In this document: piece after piece, positions 51,467 through 61,286 of the stretch
Numbering within the stretch: position 1 is the stretch's first letter
How the letters are laid out: every line of letters starts with the position of its first letter
NCBI GenBank assembly: GCA_965222695.1
Contig: OZ244967.1
Location: forward strand, 2,232,001 to 2,296,000
Length of the DNA: 64,000 nt
Source of the DNA: UBA7957 sp965222695
GTDB lineage: Bacteria; Pseudomonadota; Gammaproteobacteria; Granulosicoccales; Granulosicoccaceae
Reading direction: 5' to 3'
The notes under the pieces: generated by a model
Seen by the model: only the letters and a program-made list of their open reading frames with translations
What the model was told of the DNA's origin: nothing
Database searches by the model: none
Translations under genes and position numbers: made by a program

Positions 51467-53455
51467 ATGCAATCCCAAAAAATCAAACATTTTGACGGAT
51501 TGATCCCTTCGAACTATTTGCGCGTGCTTCTTTTGTCCTTCACTCTGGTCATAGCAATCGAAATCTTTGTCGCCTCCTATGTCTTCATGAATCTGGGAGA
51601 TGCTTATTCGGGACTTGAGGATTTGGTCCGGAGTTCACCGCTCGCAGAGGCCGACATACTCGCGGGCGGCGTCAAGTCCTCCGTCGGCGAGTCAGTCAAT
51701 ACCTTGTTTTTACTCATCGGTGCTGCCTCATTCAGCGCCTTTGCCTTGTTTTGGAGCCTTAGAAAATTCATCAAGCTCTCCGGTCTGCTGACAACCTATA
51801 TCAGCGACGGCGTTTGCATCACCAGAAAACACTGGAAAATAAGGTCTTTCAATCAAAGGTTCGCGGACATACTGGGCATAGACCGCCACGATTTAATGGG
51901 AGAGAGTCTTATTTCCCATATACCGGCGCTGCAAAAAATCATAGATGAAAATACACCCGCAGACATAGGCCAGATTGAATTCGCCGGGACAAGGCCCAAT
52001 GGCGAAACCTTTATCGCTACGGTTTCGTTCTTTGTATTGACATACTACAAGGGTCAACCCAGCAGCAGTTTTATTGCAGTCACGGATACAACTGAAATCA
52101 GACGATCTCAGGATAATATGCATCATATGGCCTACACAGACGATCTGACCCAATTGGCAAATCGTCCGCACTTGATGGAAAAACTGAAAAAGCTGATTGA
52201 GCAAAAAGAAAGGCTTTCGGAGAGCTTTGCGCTTCTATATATGGATCTTGATGGGTTTAAGGACATCAACGACAGTATGGGGCATGTCGCAGGCGATAAG
52301 TTATTGAAAATCATGTCCAACCGGTTTACCTGCGAGATGCGTGAATCGGATTTCGTTGCCCGGTTGGGTGGAGACGAATTTTGTATCATTTTGGAAGACG
52401 TTTATAAGCAATCGCAAATACAGGATTTTGCAAGCCGCTTATTGGATAAGATCTCGGAGCCGGTTCTTATAAAGGGCCGCAAACTAAAACCCCGGGCCAG
52501 CATCGGCGTGGCTATTTACCCCAACGACGGTGAAAACCGGGAGGTCTTGCTTCAGGTAGCGGACACAGCGATGTATGAGGCAAAGCACACGGGAAAACAC
52601 AAAGTTGCATTTTATAGGCCAGAGCTTACCCAGCGAGTCGACTTGAGCCTGTCGCTGGAGCAGGATCTGCGCGCCGCGGTAGAGAACAATCAATTCGAGC
52701 TGTATTACCAGCCTCAGATTTCTTTAAACAACGGCGGAGTTGTTGGTGTTGAAGCGCTCATCCGCTGGCGCCATCCTGAACGTGGATTGGTATTCCCCGA
52801 TCAGTTTATCGACGTTGCAGAGCGTATAGGATTTATTTCCGAGCTTGGTGAATGGACCATTAGAAAAGCATGTTTACAGCTTAAAGAATGGAAAAAACAA
52901 GGCGTGTATCTCAATATGGCCGTGAACATTTCAGGTTCTCATTTTCAATCCGGCGGACTAATCACGGCCACGCTGAATGCAATTGTAGAAAGTGGAATTA
53001 ACGCAGATCAACTGGAACTGGAAGTCACCGAAGGTGTGATGCAGGTGGCCGAGAAAAGCATTCGAAACTTTCACGCACTCAAAGAAATCGGTGTCAATCT
53101 GGCGATAGATGATTTCGGGACAGGATATTCGTCACTCAGCTCCCTAATGACGCTACCGGTAGATCACCTGAAAATCGATCGCATGTTTCTAAAAAATGTA
53201 TTGCAGGACAAACGCCAAGCCGTAATTATTTCCACCATTATCGGTATGGCACATGCATTAAGTCTTCACGTTATAGTCGAAGGCGTGGAAACGGAAGATC
53301 AACTGCTGCTGCTTCAGGGTCTCGGCTGTAATATTGTACAAGGCTACTATTTCAGCAAACCGGTCAGCGCAGAAAAGATCCCGGCTATTTACCACCAAGG
53401 GTTTGGTATCAGCAGGGAAAATTCAAACGGATTATTACGGAAAATCGGAGCCTGA
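51467..53455 (+). CDS. Membrane PAS-GGDEF-EAL protein (c-di-GMP turnover)
   Basis: 662 aa. Two transmembrane helices near residues 20-43 and 75-100 flank a short periplasmic loop. A PAS domain ('LTTYISDGVCITRKHWKIRSFNQRFADILGIDRHDLMGESL') follows at about 108-215, then GGDEF ('LARLGGDEFCIILEDVYKQ' type, motif GGDEF intact; 'DLDGFKDINDSMGH') and EAL ('VEALIRWRHPERGLVFPDQF' and 'LAIDDFGTGYSSLSSL', with the catalytic residues apparently intact). It can thus have both cyclase and phosphodiesterase activity. ATG 51467 is used. The HDOD gene starts 2 bases after its stop, so they are coupled. Confidence 0.93.
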   Translation: MQSQKIKHFDGLIPSNYLRVLLLSFTLVIAIEIFVASYVFMNLGDAYSGLEDLVRSSPLAEADILAGGVKSSVGESVNTLFLLIGAASFSAFALFWSLRKFIKLSGLLTTYISDGVCITRKHWKIRSFNQRFADILGIDRHDLMGESLISHIPALQKIIDENTPADIGQIEFAGTRPNGETFIATVSFFVLTYYKGQPSSSFIAVTDTTEIRRSQDNMHHMAYTDDLTQLANRPHLMEKLKKLIEQKERLSESFALLYMDLDGFKDINDSMGHVAGDKLLKIMSNRFTCEMRESDFVARLGGDEFCIILEDVYKQSQIQDFASRLLDKISEPVLIKGRKLKPRASIGVAIYPNDGENREVLLQVADTAMYEAKHTGKHKVAFYRPELTQRVDLSLSLEQDLRAAVENNQFELYYQPQISLNNGGVVGVEALIRWRHPERGLVFPDQFIDVAERIGFISELGEWTIRKACLQLKEWKKQGVYLNMAVNISGSHFQSGGLITATLNAIVESGINADQLELEVTEGVMQVAEKSIRNFHALKEIGVNLAIDDFGTGYSSLSSLMTLPVDHLKIDRMFLKNVLQDKRQAVIISTIIGMAHALSLHVIVEGVETEDQLLLLQGLGCNIVQGYYFSKPVSAEKIPAIYHQGFGISRENSNGLLRKIGA

Positions 53456-53457
53456 TA

Positions 53458-54357
53458 ATGGCTTATACGGCACTATATCAAGAAGATCAATCCCCTGGTT
53501 CCGTTCTGGATCAGATAGAAATCGGGGAGCGGATTCCCATTCTGCCCATCGGGGTTGCTGAACTGCTGAAAGCGCTTACCGATGAAGATATAGATATGCA
53601 GCGACTCACTGAAATCATCAGTCACTTTCCGGTTATCACCAGCCGATTGATGTTTTTAGCCAATTCCGCCTGGGCCATGCCGATCACACCTATTGCCAGC
53701 CTGTCTCATGCCTGTTCAAAACTAGGCCTGTCAGTCATCAGAAGCATCTGCCTCGCTTTGTCCATAGCCGCACCCTTTAACCCCATGCGTTGCAGTGGTT
53801 TCGATGTACGCAAATACTGGGTGAGTTCCTTGATGGTCGCTGAAACCGCCAAAATGCTGGCTGCGCGCATCGATTCTGTCGGGCAGGAAGACTATGCTGT
53901 TATACACACCGCGGGGGTCTTGCATAATATCGGTATGTTGTGGTTAGCGGATTGTGAGCCGGAACTGACTTCCCGCGCTATTCTGGAAAATATGGAAGAT
54001 GAAAAAGGCTCGCTATCACAATACCTGAAAAACCACCTCGGTGCATACTATACGGATGTCAACGGTCGACTGGCGCAAGTATGGAATTTCCCGGAAAGAC
54101 TGACAGTGGCCTTGCATCACCATAACAATCCCGATTATAGGGGGAACTATTTCGAACTGGCATTAACTCTCGGCATATCGTCAAGGCTCGTTGATTTAAT
54201 ACAACTCGATGACATCGAGATATTTAATGATTACTCGGATTCGGCAATGACGGAATTAAAACTGAGTTCGGAGACCGTTCTCGATGTGGTTCGCGTCATA
54301 ATCAGACGGCAGAATTCTCTGCGTGAATTGGTTGATACCTATTTATCTGCAGCTTGA
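53458..54357 (+). CDS. HDOD domain protein
   Basis: 299 aa. HDOD core 'LPIGVAELLKALTDEDIDMQRLTEIISHFPVITSRLMFLANSAW', then 'SLSHACSKLGLSVIRSICLALSIAAPFNPMRCSGFDVRKYWVSSLMVAETAKMLA' and 'HTAGVLHNIGMLWLA'. Located 2 bases after the GGDEF-EAL gene, so probably co-translated. Likely a signalling scaffold acting with that enzyme (inference). Confidence 0.88.
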   Translation: MAYTALYQEDQSPGSVLDQIEIGERIPILPIGVAELLKALTDEDIDMQRLTEIISHFPVITSRLMFLANSAWAMPITPIASLSHACSKLGLSVIRSICLALSIAAPFNPMRCSGFDVRKYWVSSLMVAETAKMLAARIDSVGQEDYAVIHTAGVLHNIGMLWLADCEPELTSRAILENMEDEKGSLSQYLKNHLGAYYTDVNGRLAQVWNFPERLTVALHHHNNPDYRGNYFELALTLGISSRLVDLIQLDDIEIFNDYSDSAMTELKLSSETVLDVVRVIIRRQNSLRELVDTYLSAA

Positions 54358-54450
54358 ACAAGAAAAGTCGGGACCATGAGTCACGGCATTCCCCCGCAAG
54401 AGCCCTTTTAAGGTCTCTCTAACTACTGTAATTTCAAAGCTCAATCGACC

Positions 54451-55659
54451 CTATATGCCTAACTCAAGCATGGAAGTATCTGTCCATCTGATAGCATCCA
54501 GGTGAATATCGGAAATCTGGTATTCATCCAATCCACGGAACTCGAAGCCTTCAGCAAATCCGAATTCCAGATCCATTGCATATCTGAGGGCTTTGCCTTT
54601 GTCGCCGGTGTGATTGACAAGCGCATCCTGCATTTCCGGCGTAATAGACATTTTTTCCAGAATAGACTCCAATGGCGCATCGAGTAAAGAATCCAATATA
54701 GAAAACAATCCGACAGTAAAAAAGGCATCGGCGCCTTCCAGCCTTGTGGATTTAGCCAGCAATTCACAAAACTTGGCACGCACTAACGCCATAGTCATCA
54801 GTTCTTCGGGTTTCTCATCGACATTCGCCATCATCAGCAATGTAACCCAGCCTTTTATGGTATCTCGTCCCAGGTAGATAATCGCTTCACGAATCGATTC
54901 CAGTTTTCGGTTCAATCCGTTATAGGCGGAATTAGCGTAATTCAACGACTTTACGCTGATACCGACATCTTTTCCGATTAAATCCTGCAATTCGTCAATA
55001 TCGGTATCAGGATCGTTCAATTTAGACAGCATACGGGCGAGAAACACTTTGCTCGACGCTATGGTTTTGCCTGAAATCACTTTCGGCTTAGCGAAAAAGT
55101 ATCCTTGAAAATAGTCGACATTCATGGACTTTAAGTACTCAAACTCATCCTCCGACTCGACTTTTTCCGCGAGAATCTTGCAACCGAAGCTGCGTAGATT
55201 ATTGATCTGTTTGGACCATTCTTCGCGCTCAAATTGAGTTATGTCCAGCTTGACTATATCGATGAAAGGAAGAATGGAATCGTATTTGTCACTGTAGACG
55301 AAATCGTCCAATGCCAGCGTAAATCCGCGCTCGGAAATGGCCTTGATACCCTCAATACTGTGCCTGTCTATAACGACATTTTCCAGTATTTCCAGAACGA
55401 CCTGCTCCGGTTCCATGGGAAGCAATTCCGGGTTGGTAATAAATTTGTAGGGGATATTGACGAAGGTCAGTTTGTCCTTGACCAGTTTATCCAGGCCGAT
55501 TTCGGTGAACGCGGTAATAATGACTTGCGATGTTGCAGTATCATCGTCGGTTTCGCCCGGATGATAGTTTTTATTTCCATTACGGAATAAAAGCTCATAA
55601 GCATAGAGTTTCAGATTGCGATCCAGAATCGGCTGCCTGCCGATGAAAAAATCGGACAT
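54451..55659 (-). CDS. EAL-like/HDOD domain protein (YuxH family)
   Basis: 402 aa. The N-terminal half is an EAL-like barrel starting 'FFIGRQPILDRNLKLYAYELLFRNG', in which the catalytic Glu-Ala-Leu is replaced by Y-E-L-L, so phosphodiesterase activity is unlikely and c-di-GMP binding or pure scaffolding is more probable. The C-terminal half is an HDOD domain ('LNDPDTDIDELQDLIGKDVGISVKSLNYANSAYNGL'). This arrangement is the YuxH family. Convergent with the HDOD gene at 53458. Confidence 0.9.
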   Translation of the reverse strand: MSDFFIGRQPILDRNLKLYAYELLFRNGNKNYHPGETDDDTATSQVIITAFTEIGLDKLVKDKLTFVNIPYKFITNPELLPMEPEQVVLEILENVVIDRHSIEGIKAISERGFTLALDDFVYSDKYDSILPFIDIVKLDITQFEREEWSKQINNLRSFGCKILAEKVESEDEFEYLKSMNVDYFQGYFFAKPKVISGKTIASSKVFLARMLSKLNDPDTDIDELQDLIGKDVGISVKSLNYANSAYNGLNRKLESIREAIIYLGRDTIKGWVTLLMMANVDEKPEELMTMALVRAKFCELLAKSTRLEGADAFFTVGLFSILDSLLDAPLESILEKMSITPEMQDALVNHTGDKGKALRYAMDLEFGFAEGFEFRGLDEYQISDIHLDAIRWTDTSMLELGI

Positions 55660-55974
55660 GGTGAGATATTCCCTTATTTCTAGTGGTCAGTTGCTAATCC
55701 GTAGCGAAGTCATGTTTGGGACACGAGCCTGGATATCACTCAGCCGCTACCTGGCGGACAATCCCAGGCTCATACCCTCAATTATCGGCGGCAATACTCT
55801 GCAACCTTAGTGTTTTCCCCATATTACTAATGAGAACGGATCGCGCTAATCGATAAATCCGGCTCATCAATCCAGGGAATTCGGCTTCGGCGTACATTCG
55901 CGAATTCCCTTAAAGATCAGCCACTATGTGTCGTTATTACTAGTTAAGTTCTGGACAACAAATTTACCCATGGT
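55660..55974. other. Divergent upstream region
   Basis: About 315 bases between the YuxH-like gene (minus) and the HDOD-GGDEF gene (plus); no gene seen, presumably promoters for both. Confidence 0.45.
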
Positions 55975-57516
55975 ATGCCATCAATGGACGAAAGCTTACT
56001 GACACTTTTGCGAGGATGCACTAATCTGCCCAGCCCCCCGGCTGTGGCCAGCCGAATCATCGAACTCAGCTCTTCTCACTCATCAACGCTGGGCGATGTT
56101 GCGGACGCCGTAAGTATCGATCCCGCTTTGAGCGCCAAGCTGTTACGGATGGCAAATTCCCCAATGTATGCCCGCCAGCGAAAAGTGGAGAACCTTCGCC
56201 AGGCCATTACATTGTTCGGCATAGAAGGCACATTGAATATTGCCCTGAGTTTCTCATTGAAGAGATCGAGCGATACCAAGGAGAAAAACGGTCTGGACTA
56301 TAATATGTACTGGAGGCGATCTCTCGCATCGGCCCTGATCTGTCAGCAATTCGGTCAACATCTGGGTGAAGCTTCCAAAGACAGCCTGTTTTTGCTGGGC
56401 TTACTACAGGACATAGGCGTACTCGCTTTGGACAAAGCTTCACCGGAGCTGTATAAATCACTGCAGACGGAACAAACCAGCCATGATGCCTTACGCCAAA
56501 GGGAAATTGAAGTGCTCGGGCAGGATCATAGCGTGGTCGGCGCCTGGCTCCTGGGAGAATGGAATATCCCGGATGCCATTCTTCGGCCTATCGCGGAAAG
56601 CCATAAAGCGCTGAATTCCGAAACGTGCGCCGAGGTTGATGATATAGCCCGTTGCGTGGCTGCATCCTGTATCATGGCTGATATTTTCGTCGCCGACGAT
56701 ATTGAAGGAACCATTTTTGAATCTATCAATAAAGTCGAAAACATCATCTCACTCGAACGCGACGAGTATAATGAGATCATCGAATCGGTCTCTGAGAATT
56801 TTGCCGAAATGGCCAAGTTGTTCGATATTGAATTGGGCAATAAGCAACTGCTGGATTCAATTTCAGAACAGGCTAAGGAAATACTGATCCTGCGGAACTT
56901 AAGCAAAATCCGCGAAACAGAATCCTTGCATGAAAAAACCGAGCAGCTGAAGTCACAGGCAAAGGAGCTCCGAATAGAAAACCGCCATGACCCCTTGACG
57001 CAGTTGTATAATCGCCGGCATTTCGACGAATGTATCAAACAGGAGTATGAAAATTCCAAGAAATACGAGTGGCCGCTTGCACTCATCTTTATTGATCTCG
57101 ACCACTTTAAAAAAGTCAATGATACTTACGGACACAGTGCCGGAGATCAGGTGTTGATCCATTCGGCAAAACTACTGGCGGACTGCATGCGGGACACGGA
57201 TATAGTATCACGCTATGGCGGTGAAGAGTTTGTAATCCTGCTTCCCGGTATCGACAAGCAAGGCACCGAGATTGCGTGTCAGAGAATTATTCAAAGTTTT
57301 CGGGATAATCCGGTTCGTCTGGGCAAAGGTGATCAGATTCTGCAGACGGTGTCAGCCGGTGCTGCTGTATGCTATGGAGAGAAATATTACAAAGACTGGT
57401 CACAATTGATCAGCAATGCCGATGAAGCTGTCTACGAAGCCAAGCGCAATGGCCGCGATCAATATTGCATGTTCCTGAAGCAGGAAAGAGCAACGCCACA
57501 GGCACTGGTTGGCTAG
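55975..57516 (+). CDS. HDOD-GGDEF protein (diguanylate cyclase)
   Basis: 513 aa. N-terminal HDOD domain ('LPSPPAVASRIIELSSSHSSTLGDVADAVSIDPALSAKLLRMANSPMYARQ'), a coiled-coil linker (about 290-330, rich in Glu/Lys), and a C-terminal GGDEF domain with 'RYGGEEFVILLPG' (GGEEF, active form) and 'LIFIDLDHFKKVNDTYGHSAGDQVL'. It makes c-di-GMP. The ATG at 55975 is taken; an ATG at 55984 is also possible. The I-site (R-x-x-D) is not obvious. Confidence 0.92.
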   Translation: MPSMDESLLTLLRGCTNLPSPPAVASRIIELSSSHSSTLGDVADAVSIDPALSAKLLRMANSPMYARQRKVENLRQAITLFGIEGTLNIALSFSLKRSSDTKEKNGLDYNMYWRRSLASALICQQFGQHLGEASKDSLFLLGLLQDIGVLALDKASPELYKSLQTEQTSHDALRQREIEVLGQDHSVVGAWLLGEWNIPDAILRPIAESHKALNSETCAEVDDIARCVAASCIMADIFVADDIEGTIFESINKVENIISLERDEYNEIIESVSENFAEMAKLFDIELGNKQLLDSISEQAKEILILRNLSKIRETESLHEKTEQLKSQAKELRIENRHDPLTQLYNRRHFDECIKQEYENSKKYEWPLALIFIDLDHFKKVNDTYGHSAGDQVLIHSAKLLADCMRDTDIVSRYGGEEFVILLPGIDKQGTEIACQRIIQSFRDNPVRLGKGDQILQTVSAGAAVCYGEKYYKDWSQLISNADEAVYEAKRNGRDQYCMFLKQERATPQALVG

Positions 57517-57533
57517 GGCCGCCTGGTGGCCCA

Positions 57534-58691
57534 TTATTCCTGCCGTAACAATCCATTATAAATTTCCGTTTCCCCGATTAAACCGATCAAGCGCTGATCT
57601 TGTAATACCATCAACGGAAAGCGGCTGTTTCTGGCCGCGATAACTATCTCCCTCATCCAGGTTTCGTCCTCAACGGTCAGTCCGATAGTGGCTTCATCCG
57701 TGTAATCCCCATAGCGCTGAATATTCACCGTATGATGCTTATGCACAATTTCGATCGGTCTGAATTGCGGATCGACTCTGATACCGGTTTCCCCATCCAC
57801 TTTTACCACCGAGTCGCTTATTGTAAATTTCTCGATCGGCTGCATCAGTACACTGGCATACAAAACATCCAGTGGATTGATATTGGCGACAAACCGCCGA
57901 ACATATTCCGTGGCCGGATTAAAGATAATTTCATCGGCTCTACCCGACTGGATAATTCTTCCGCCTTCCATTATGGCGATTTTATTGCCGAGTTTTAAGG
58001 CTTCATTGAGATCGTGGCTGACGAATATAATGGTTCTTTTCAGGCTTTGTTGAAGTTCCAGCAGCTCATCCTGCAAGTGGGCTCTGATTAACGGATCCAG
58101 GGCGGAAAATGGTTCATCCATAAGTAAAATATCAGCATCGGTTGCAAACGCCCGCGCGAGTCCGACCCTTTGCTGCATACCCCCTGACAGCTCGTGAACG
58201 GATTTTTCAGACCACTCCGTGAGATGAACCAGCTCAAGCTTCTCATCGACGATACGCCGGATCTGTGGTTTGGCCAGCCCTTTTATTTCCAGCCCGAAGC
58301 CAACATTATCGCGCACACTACTCCAGGGGAGCAGGCCAAATCGCTGGAAAACCATAGCGATTCGGTTCTTGCGCAAGTGCCGCAGCTGTTGAGCCGATAC
58401 CTTGGCCATGTCCAAAACAATGCCATTATCTTCGATTAACAGCTCACCGCGGGTGACTTTATTGAGGCCGTTTACACAACGCAGCAATGAAGATTTTCCT
58501 GAGCCGGACAGACCCATCAGAACGCAGATTTCCCCCTCTTCCACACTCAGAGTCGCATCTGCAACCCCAAGCACGGCATCGGTTTCACGCAATATGGCCT
58601 CACGATCAAGACCCTGATCCAATAAGCGACAGGCCTCCAGGCGGTTCTTACCGAAAATGACATCGACCTTCTTGAATTCAACAACTGCCAT
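57534..58691 (-). CDS. choV: Choline/glycine betaine ABC transporter ATP-binding protein
   Basis: 385 aa. ProV/OpuAA type: a specific N-terminal extension precedes 'GVADATLSVEEGEICVLMGLSGSGKSSLLRCVNGL' (Walker A near 65), then the QAT-family 'MVFQRFGLLPWSSVRDNVGFGLEIKG', signature 'LSGGMQQRVGLARAF', Walker B 'ILLMDEPFSALDP', and the switch 'VSHDLNEALKLG'. A C-terminal CBS-like stretch may sense ionic strength. ATG 58691 shares one base with the permease gene's stop (TGATG). Third gene of choXWV; the choline assignment rests on the neighbours. Confidence 0.9.
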   Translation of the reverse strand: MAVVEFKKVDVIFGKNRLEACRLLDQGLDREAILRETDAVLGVADATLSVEEGEICVLMGLSGSGKSSLLRCVNGLNKVTRGELLIEDNGIVLDMAKVSAQQLRHLRKNRIAMVFQRFGLLPWSSVRDNVGFGLEIKGLAKPQIRRIVDEKLELVHLTEWSEKSVHELSGGMQQRVGLARAFATDADILLMDEPFSALDPLIRAHLQDELLELQQSLKRTIIFVSHDLNEALKLGNKIAIMEGGRIIQSGRADEIIFNPATEYVRRFVANINPLDVLYASVLMQPIEKFTISDSVVKVDGETGIRVDPQFRPIEIVHKHHTVNIQRYGDYTDEATIGLTVEDETWMREIVIAARNSRFPLMVLQDQRLIGLIGETEIYNGLLRQE

Positions 58692-59548
58692 CAATGTTGT
58701 CCGTAGGACGGAGTCGATTTGCCCGGTTGTTTGAATATTCTGTCCAGCAGTATGGCCAGAATCACTATCGCAAGCCCGGCCTCAAAGCCTTTTTCTATAT
58801 TTACCGTATTCAATGCTCTGACCACCGGCTTTCCGAGGCCGTCGGCCCCCACCAGCGCTGCGATGACAACCATGGATAGCGACAACATGATGCACTGGGT
58901 CAGTCCTGCCATGATGGTCGGCAAAGCATGGCGAAGTTCGATTCTCCATAGTAATTGCCAACGCGAGCATCCGAAGGATTTTCCCGCTTCCAGAAGCGTC
59001 ACGGGAACACTGGATACGCCAAGATAGGTTAGACGCACCGGCGCCGCCAGTGCGAATACAATGGTTGAAATCAACCCCGGAACGACCCCGAGGCCGAACA
59101 GAATAAGTGTCGGGATCAGGTACACGAACGTGGGAATAGTCTGCATTAAGTCCAGAACCGGACGCACAATAGCGTATACCCAGGGTTTGTGGGCCGCCAC
59201 TATGCCTATTGGAATGCCGAACAACATACAAAACAGCGTTGCATAGATGACCAGAACCAGAGTTTCTATGGTTTCCCGCCAATACCCGAGATTAATAATC
59301 AACGCAAGGGACAGAAGGCAAAACACCGTCAGCCAGATACTGCGATGAAGATACCAGGCCAGGCTTGCAACAGCGATGATCAAAACCCATGCCGGCAACC
59401 AAAGAATAGCGTCTATGGTGCTAAGGAGCAGGGTTTCCAGTACCAAGGACAGCCAGTCGAAAAAACCGGCCGCATGATTGTTGAGCAAATCAACAAGTTT
59501 GCCCATGGTTTTACCCACGGGCAATTTGCTTTCAGTCAGCCATTCCAT
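58691..59548 (-). CDS. choW: Choline/betaine ABC transporter permease
   Basis: 285 aa with six or seven membrane segments. The permease loop 'EAGKSFGCSRWQLLWRIELRHALPTIMAGLTQCIMLSLSMVVIAALVGADGLGKPVVRAL' carries the EAA motif contacting ChoV, and 'YAIVRPVLDLMQTIPTFVYLIPTLILFGLGVVPGLIS' is the ProW-type core. Lies 21 bases after choX and overlaps choV. Confidence 0.9.
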   Translation of the reverse strand: MEWLTESKLPVGKTMGKLVDLLNNHAAGFFDWLSLVLETLLLSTIDAILWLPAWVLIIAVASLAWYLHRSIWLTVFCLLSLALIINLGYWRETIETLVLVIYATLFCMLFGIPIGIVAAHKPWVYAIVRPVLDLMQTIPTFVYLIPTLILFGLGVVPGLISTIVFALAAPVRLTYLGVSSVPVTLLEAGKSFGCSRWQLLWRIELRHALPTIMAGLTQCIMLSLSMVVIAALVGADGLGKPVVRALNTVNIEKGFEAGLAIVILAILLDRIFKQPGKSTPSYGQH

Positions 59549-59568
59549 CTGAAGCGGCGTGGTTCAGA

Positions 59569-60513
59569 TTACATTGACAAGGCGCTTTTCACCGCCTCAA
59601 GAGCTTCTTTACCGTCTTTTGTGGTCACACCCTGCAACCAACCTTCAACGACCTCGGGATGCTCGGCCAGCCAGGCCTTGGCTGCAGCGGCCGGCTCCTC
59701 ACCCTGATCCAATATAGCACCCATTACTTCATTTTCCATTTCCAGAGAGAATTGCAGGTTTTGAATCAATTTACCCGCATTCGGGCATTCTTCCAGATAT
59801 CCGGCTCTGACATTGGTGTGCACAGTCGCACCGCCGAAGTTCGGGCCGAAATAATCGTCACCACCGTCCAGATAGGCCAATTCAAAATTCGCATTCATAG
59901 GATGCGGCTCCCAGCCCAAAAAGACTATTGCATTTTCGCGTTTTACCGCCCGCGAAACCTGCGACAACATCCCCTGCTCAGAGGATTCAACCAGTTTAAA
60001 CGCCTTCAGGCCGAATGCATCTTTGTCGATCATGTCCTGAATCAAGCGATTCCCGTCATTACCGGGTTCTATACCGTAAATCTCGCTGTCGAGTTGCTCG
60101 GCAAATTTCGCTATATCCGCAAAGTTTTGTAAGCCCGCGTCAAAAAGATATTTCGGTACTGCAAGCGTGTACTTTGCTCCCTCCAGATTGACTCCGATGG
60201 ATTCAACCGATTTTTCTTCCAGATAAGGCGCCAGATCCGCCTCCATGGTTGGCATCCAGTTTCCGAGAAAGACATCAATATCCTTGTTTTTCAGACTTGC
60301 ATAGGTCACGGGTACCGACAGAACTTCTGCCTTTGATTCATAACCTATCGCACTCAACACAGTCGATGCCAATGCTGTGGTTGCTGTGATATCCGTCCAA
60401 CCGACGTCGGCGAATCTTACCGTTGAACAACTCTCGTCTTCAGCTGCCGATAGCGGGGTGGTTAAGGCGAAACCAGCGCAAACAATCAGTGCGCAAAGGC
60501 TGTTTCTTTTCAT
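59569..60513 (-). CDS. choX: Choline ABC transporter substrate-binding protein
   Basis: 314 aa OpuAC-type periplasmic protein. Signal peptide MKRNSLCALIVCAGFALTTP, cut near 'LSAAEDE'. 'VRFADVGWTDITATTALASTVLSAIGY' and 'VFLGNWMPTMEADLAPYL' contain aromatic residues typical of the quaternary-ammonium cage, as does 'LGWEPHPMNANFELAYLDGGDDYFGPNFGGATVHTNVR'. GGAGT before ATG 60513 sets the start. First gene of choXWV, divergent from betI, so choline is its probable substrate. Confidence 0.9.
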   Translation of the reverse strand: MKRNSLCALIVCAGFALTTPLSAAEDESCSTVRFADVGWTDITATTALASTVLSAIGYESKAEVLSVPVTYASLKNKDIDVFLGNWMPTMEADLAPYLEEKSVESIGVNLEGAKYTLAVPKYLFDAGLQNFADIAKFAEQLDSEIYGIEPGNDGNRLIQDMIDKDAFGLKAFKLVESSEQGMLSQVSRAVKRENAIVFLGWEPHPMNANFELAYLDGGDDYFGPNFGGATVHTNVRAGYLEECPNAGKLIQNLQFSLEMENEVMGAILDQGEEPAAAAKAWLAEHPEVVEGWLQGVTTKDGKEALEAVKSALSM

Positions 60514-60623
60514 TTCGACTCCTCCGGTTGTTGAGCGGTTATCCTGGCCAGGCCTAAGCCTCATTCTGCCTGAAGAATAAACCGCTATCGCACGTTCTCG
60601 AACGTACATTACATTTTTTCTTA

Positions 60624-60637
60624 ATTGAACGTTCAAT
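60624..60637. promoter_or_regulatory. BetI operator
   Basis: Perfect 14-bp palindrome ATTGAACGTTCAAT in the choX / betI intergenic region. It resembles the BetI-binding site of other proteobacteria (TTGAACG-type inverted repeat). It lies 50 bases before betI and about 110 before choX, so the repressor could control both directions, relieved by choline. Confidence 0.8.
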
Positions 60638-60686
60638 ATAACTTGATTATAGTACCTGTGTAAATCCCACAGCTAAGGAGCGATAC

Positions 60687-61286
60687 ATGCCCAAAACCGG
60701 TATGGGACCTATCAGACGCCAGCAATTGATGGATGCCACCATAAACTCCGTCTGTCAAGTCGGTCTGACGGAAACCACGATTGCCCGAATCAGTAAACAG
60801 GCGGGTGTATCCAGCGGCATTATCGCGCATTATTTCGGTGGCAAGAATGAACTGCTTGAAGCCACTATGAGAAACCTCTTGCATAAACTCGGGCAAGGGA
60901 TACAGGAGAGAGTCAAAACGGCCGACACACCGCTGGAGAGCCTGTACGCCATCATCGATGGTAATTTCGCCAAAGATCAGGTGAATCCCTGTGCCACGCG
61001 TGCATGGCTGGCATTTTGGGCACATGCTCTGCATTCGCCGCAGCTTGGACGATTACAACGCGTGAATCAATTCCGGCTCCAAAGCAACCTGCGTTATTGG
61101 CTGAATAAAATGGTCGATAAGCAACAGGCTGATCAAATCGCTGAAGGCGTAGCGGCTGTTATCGACGGGCTGTGGTTAAGGGGCGCGTTTCTAGACGGTG
61201 GCATAGATGTTCTTCGGTCACGTCAGATCGCCCGCAGCTTTCTTGAAAAGCAACTTGCCGTTCTCAATGACGGAACAAAGCATTGA
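60687..61286 (+). CDS. betI: Transcriptional repressor BetI (TetR family)
   Basis: 199 aa. TetR HTH at residues 10-55 ('RRQQLMDATINSVCQVGLTETTIARISKQAGVSSGIIAHYFGGKNELLEATMR') and the BetI-specific C-terminal part ('WLAFWAHALHSPQLGRLQRVNQFRLQSNLRYWL', 'AAVIDGLWLRGAF'). It represses choline-betaine genes and is released by choline. GGAG about 9 bases before ATG 60687. It overlaps the betA start (TTGA). Confidence 0.93.
   Translation: MPKTGMGPIRRQQLMDATINSVCQVGLTETTIARISKQAGVSSGIIAHYFGGKNELLEATMRNLLHKLGQGIQERVKTADTPLESLYAIIDGNFAKDQVNPCATRAWLAFWAHALHSPQLGRLQRVNQFRLQSNLRYWLNKMVDKQQADQIAEGVAAVIDGLWLRGAFLDGGIDVLRSRQIARSFLEKQLAVLNDGTKH

Noticed and set aside
56526..57119. Minus-strand frame of 197 codons inside the HDOD-GGDEF gene
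   Set aside because: Ser/Ile-rich antisense shadow of a gene with clear domain motifs.
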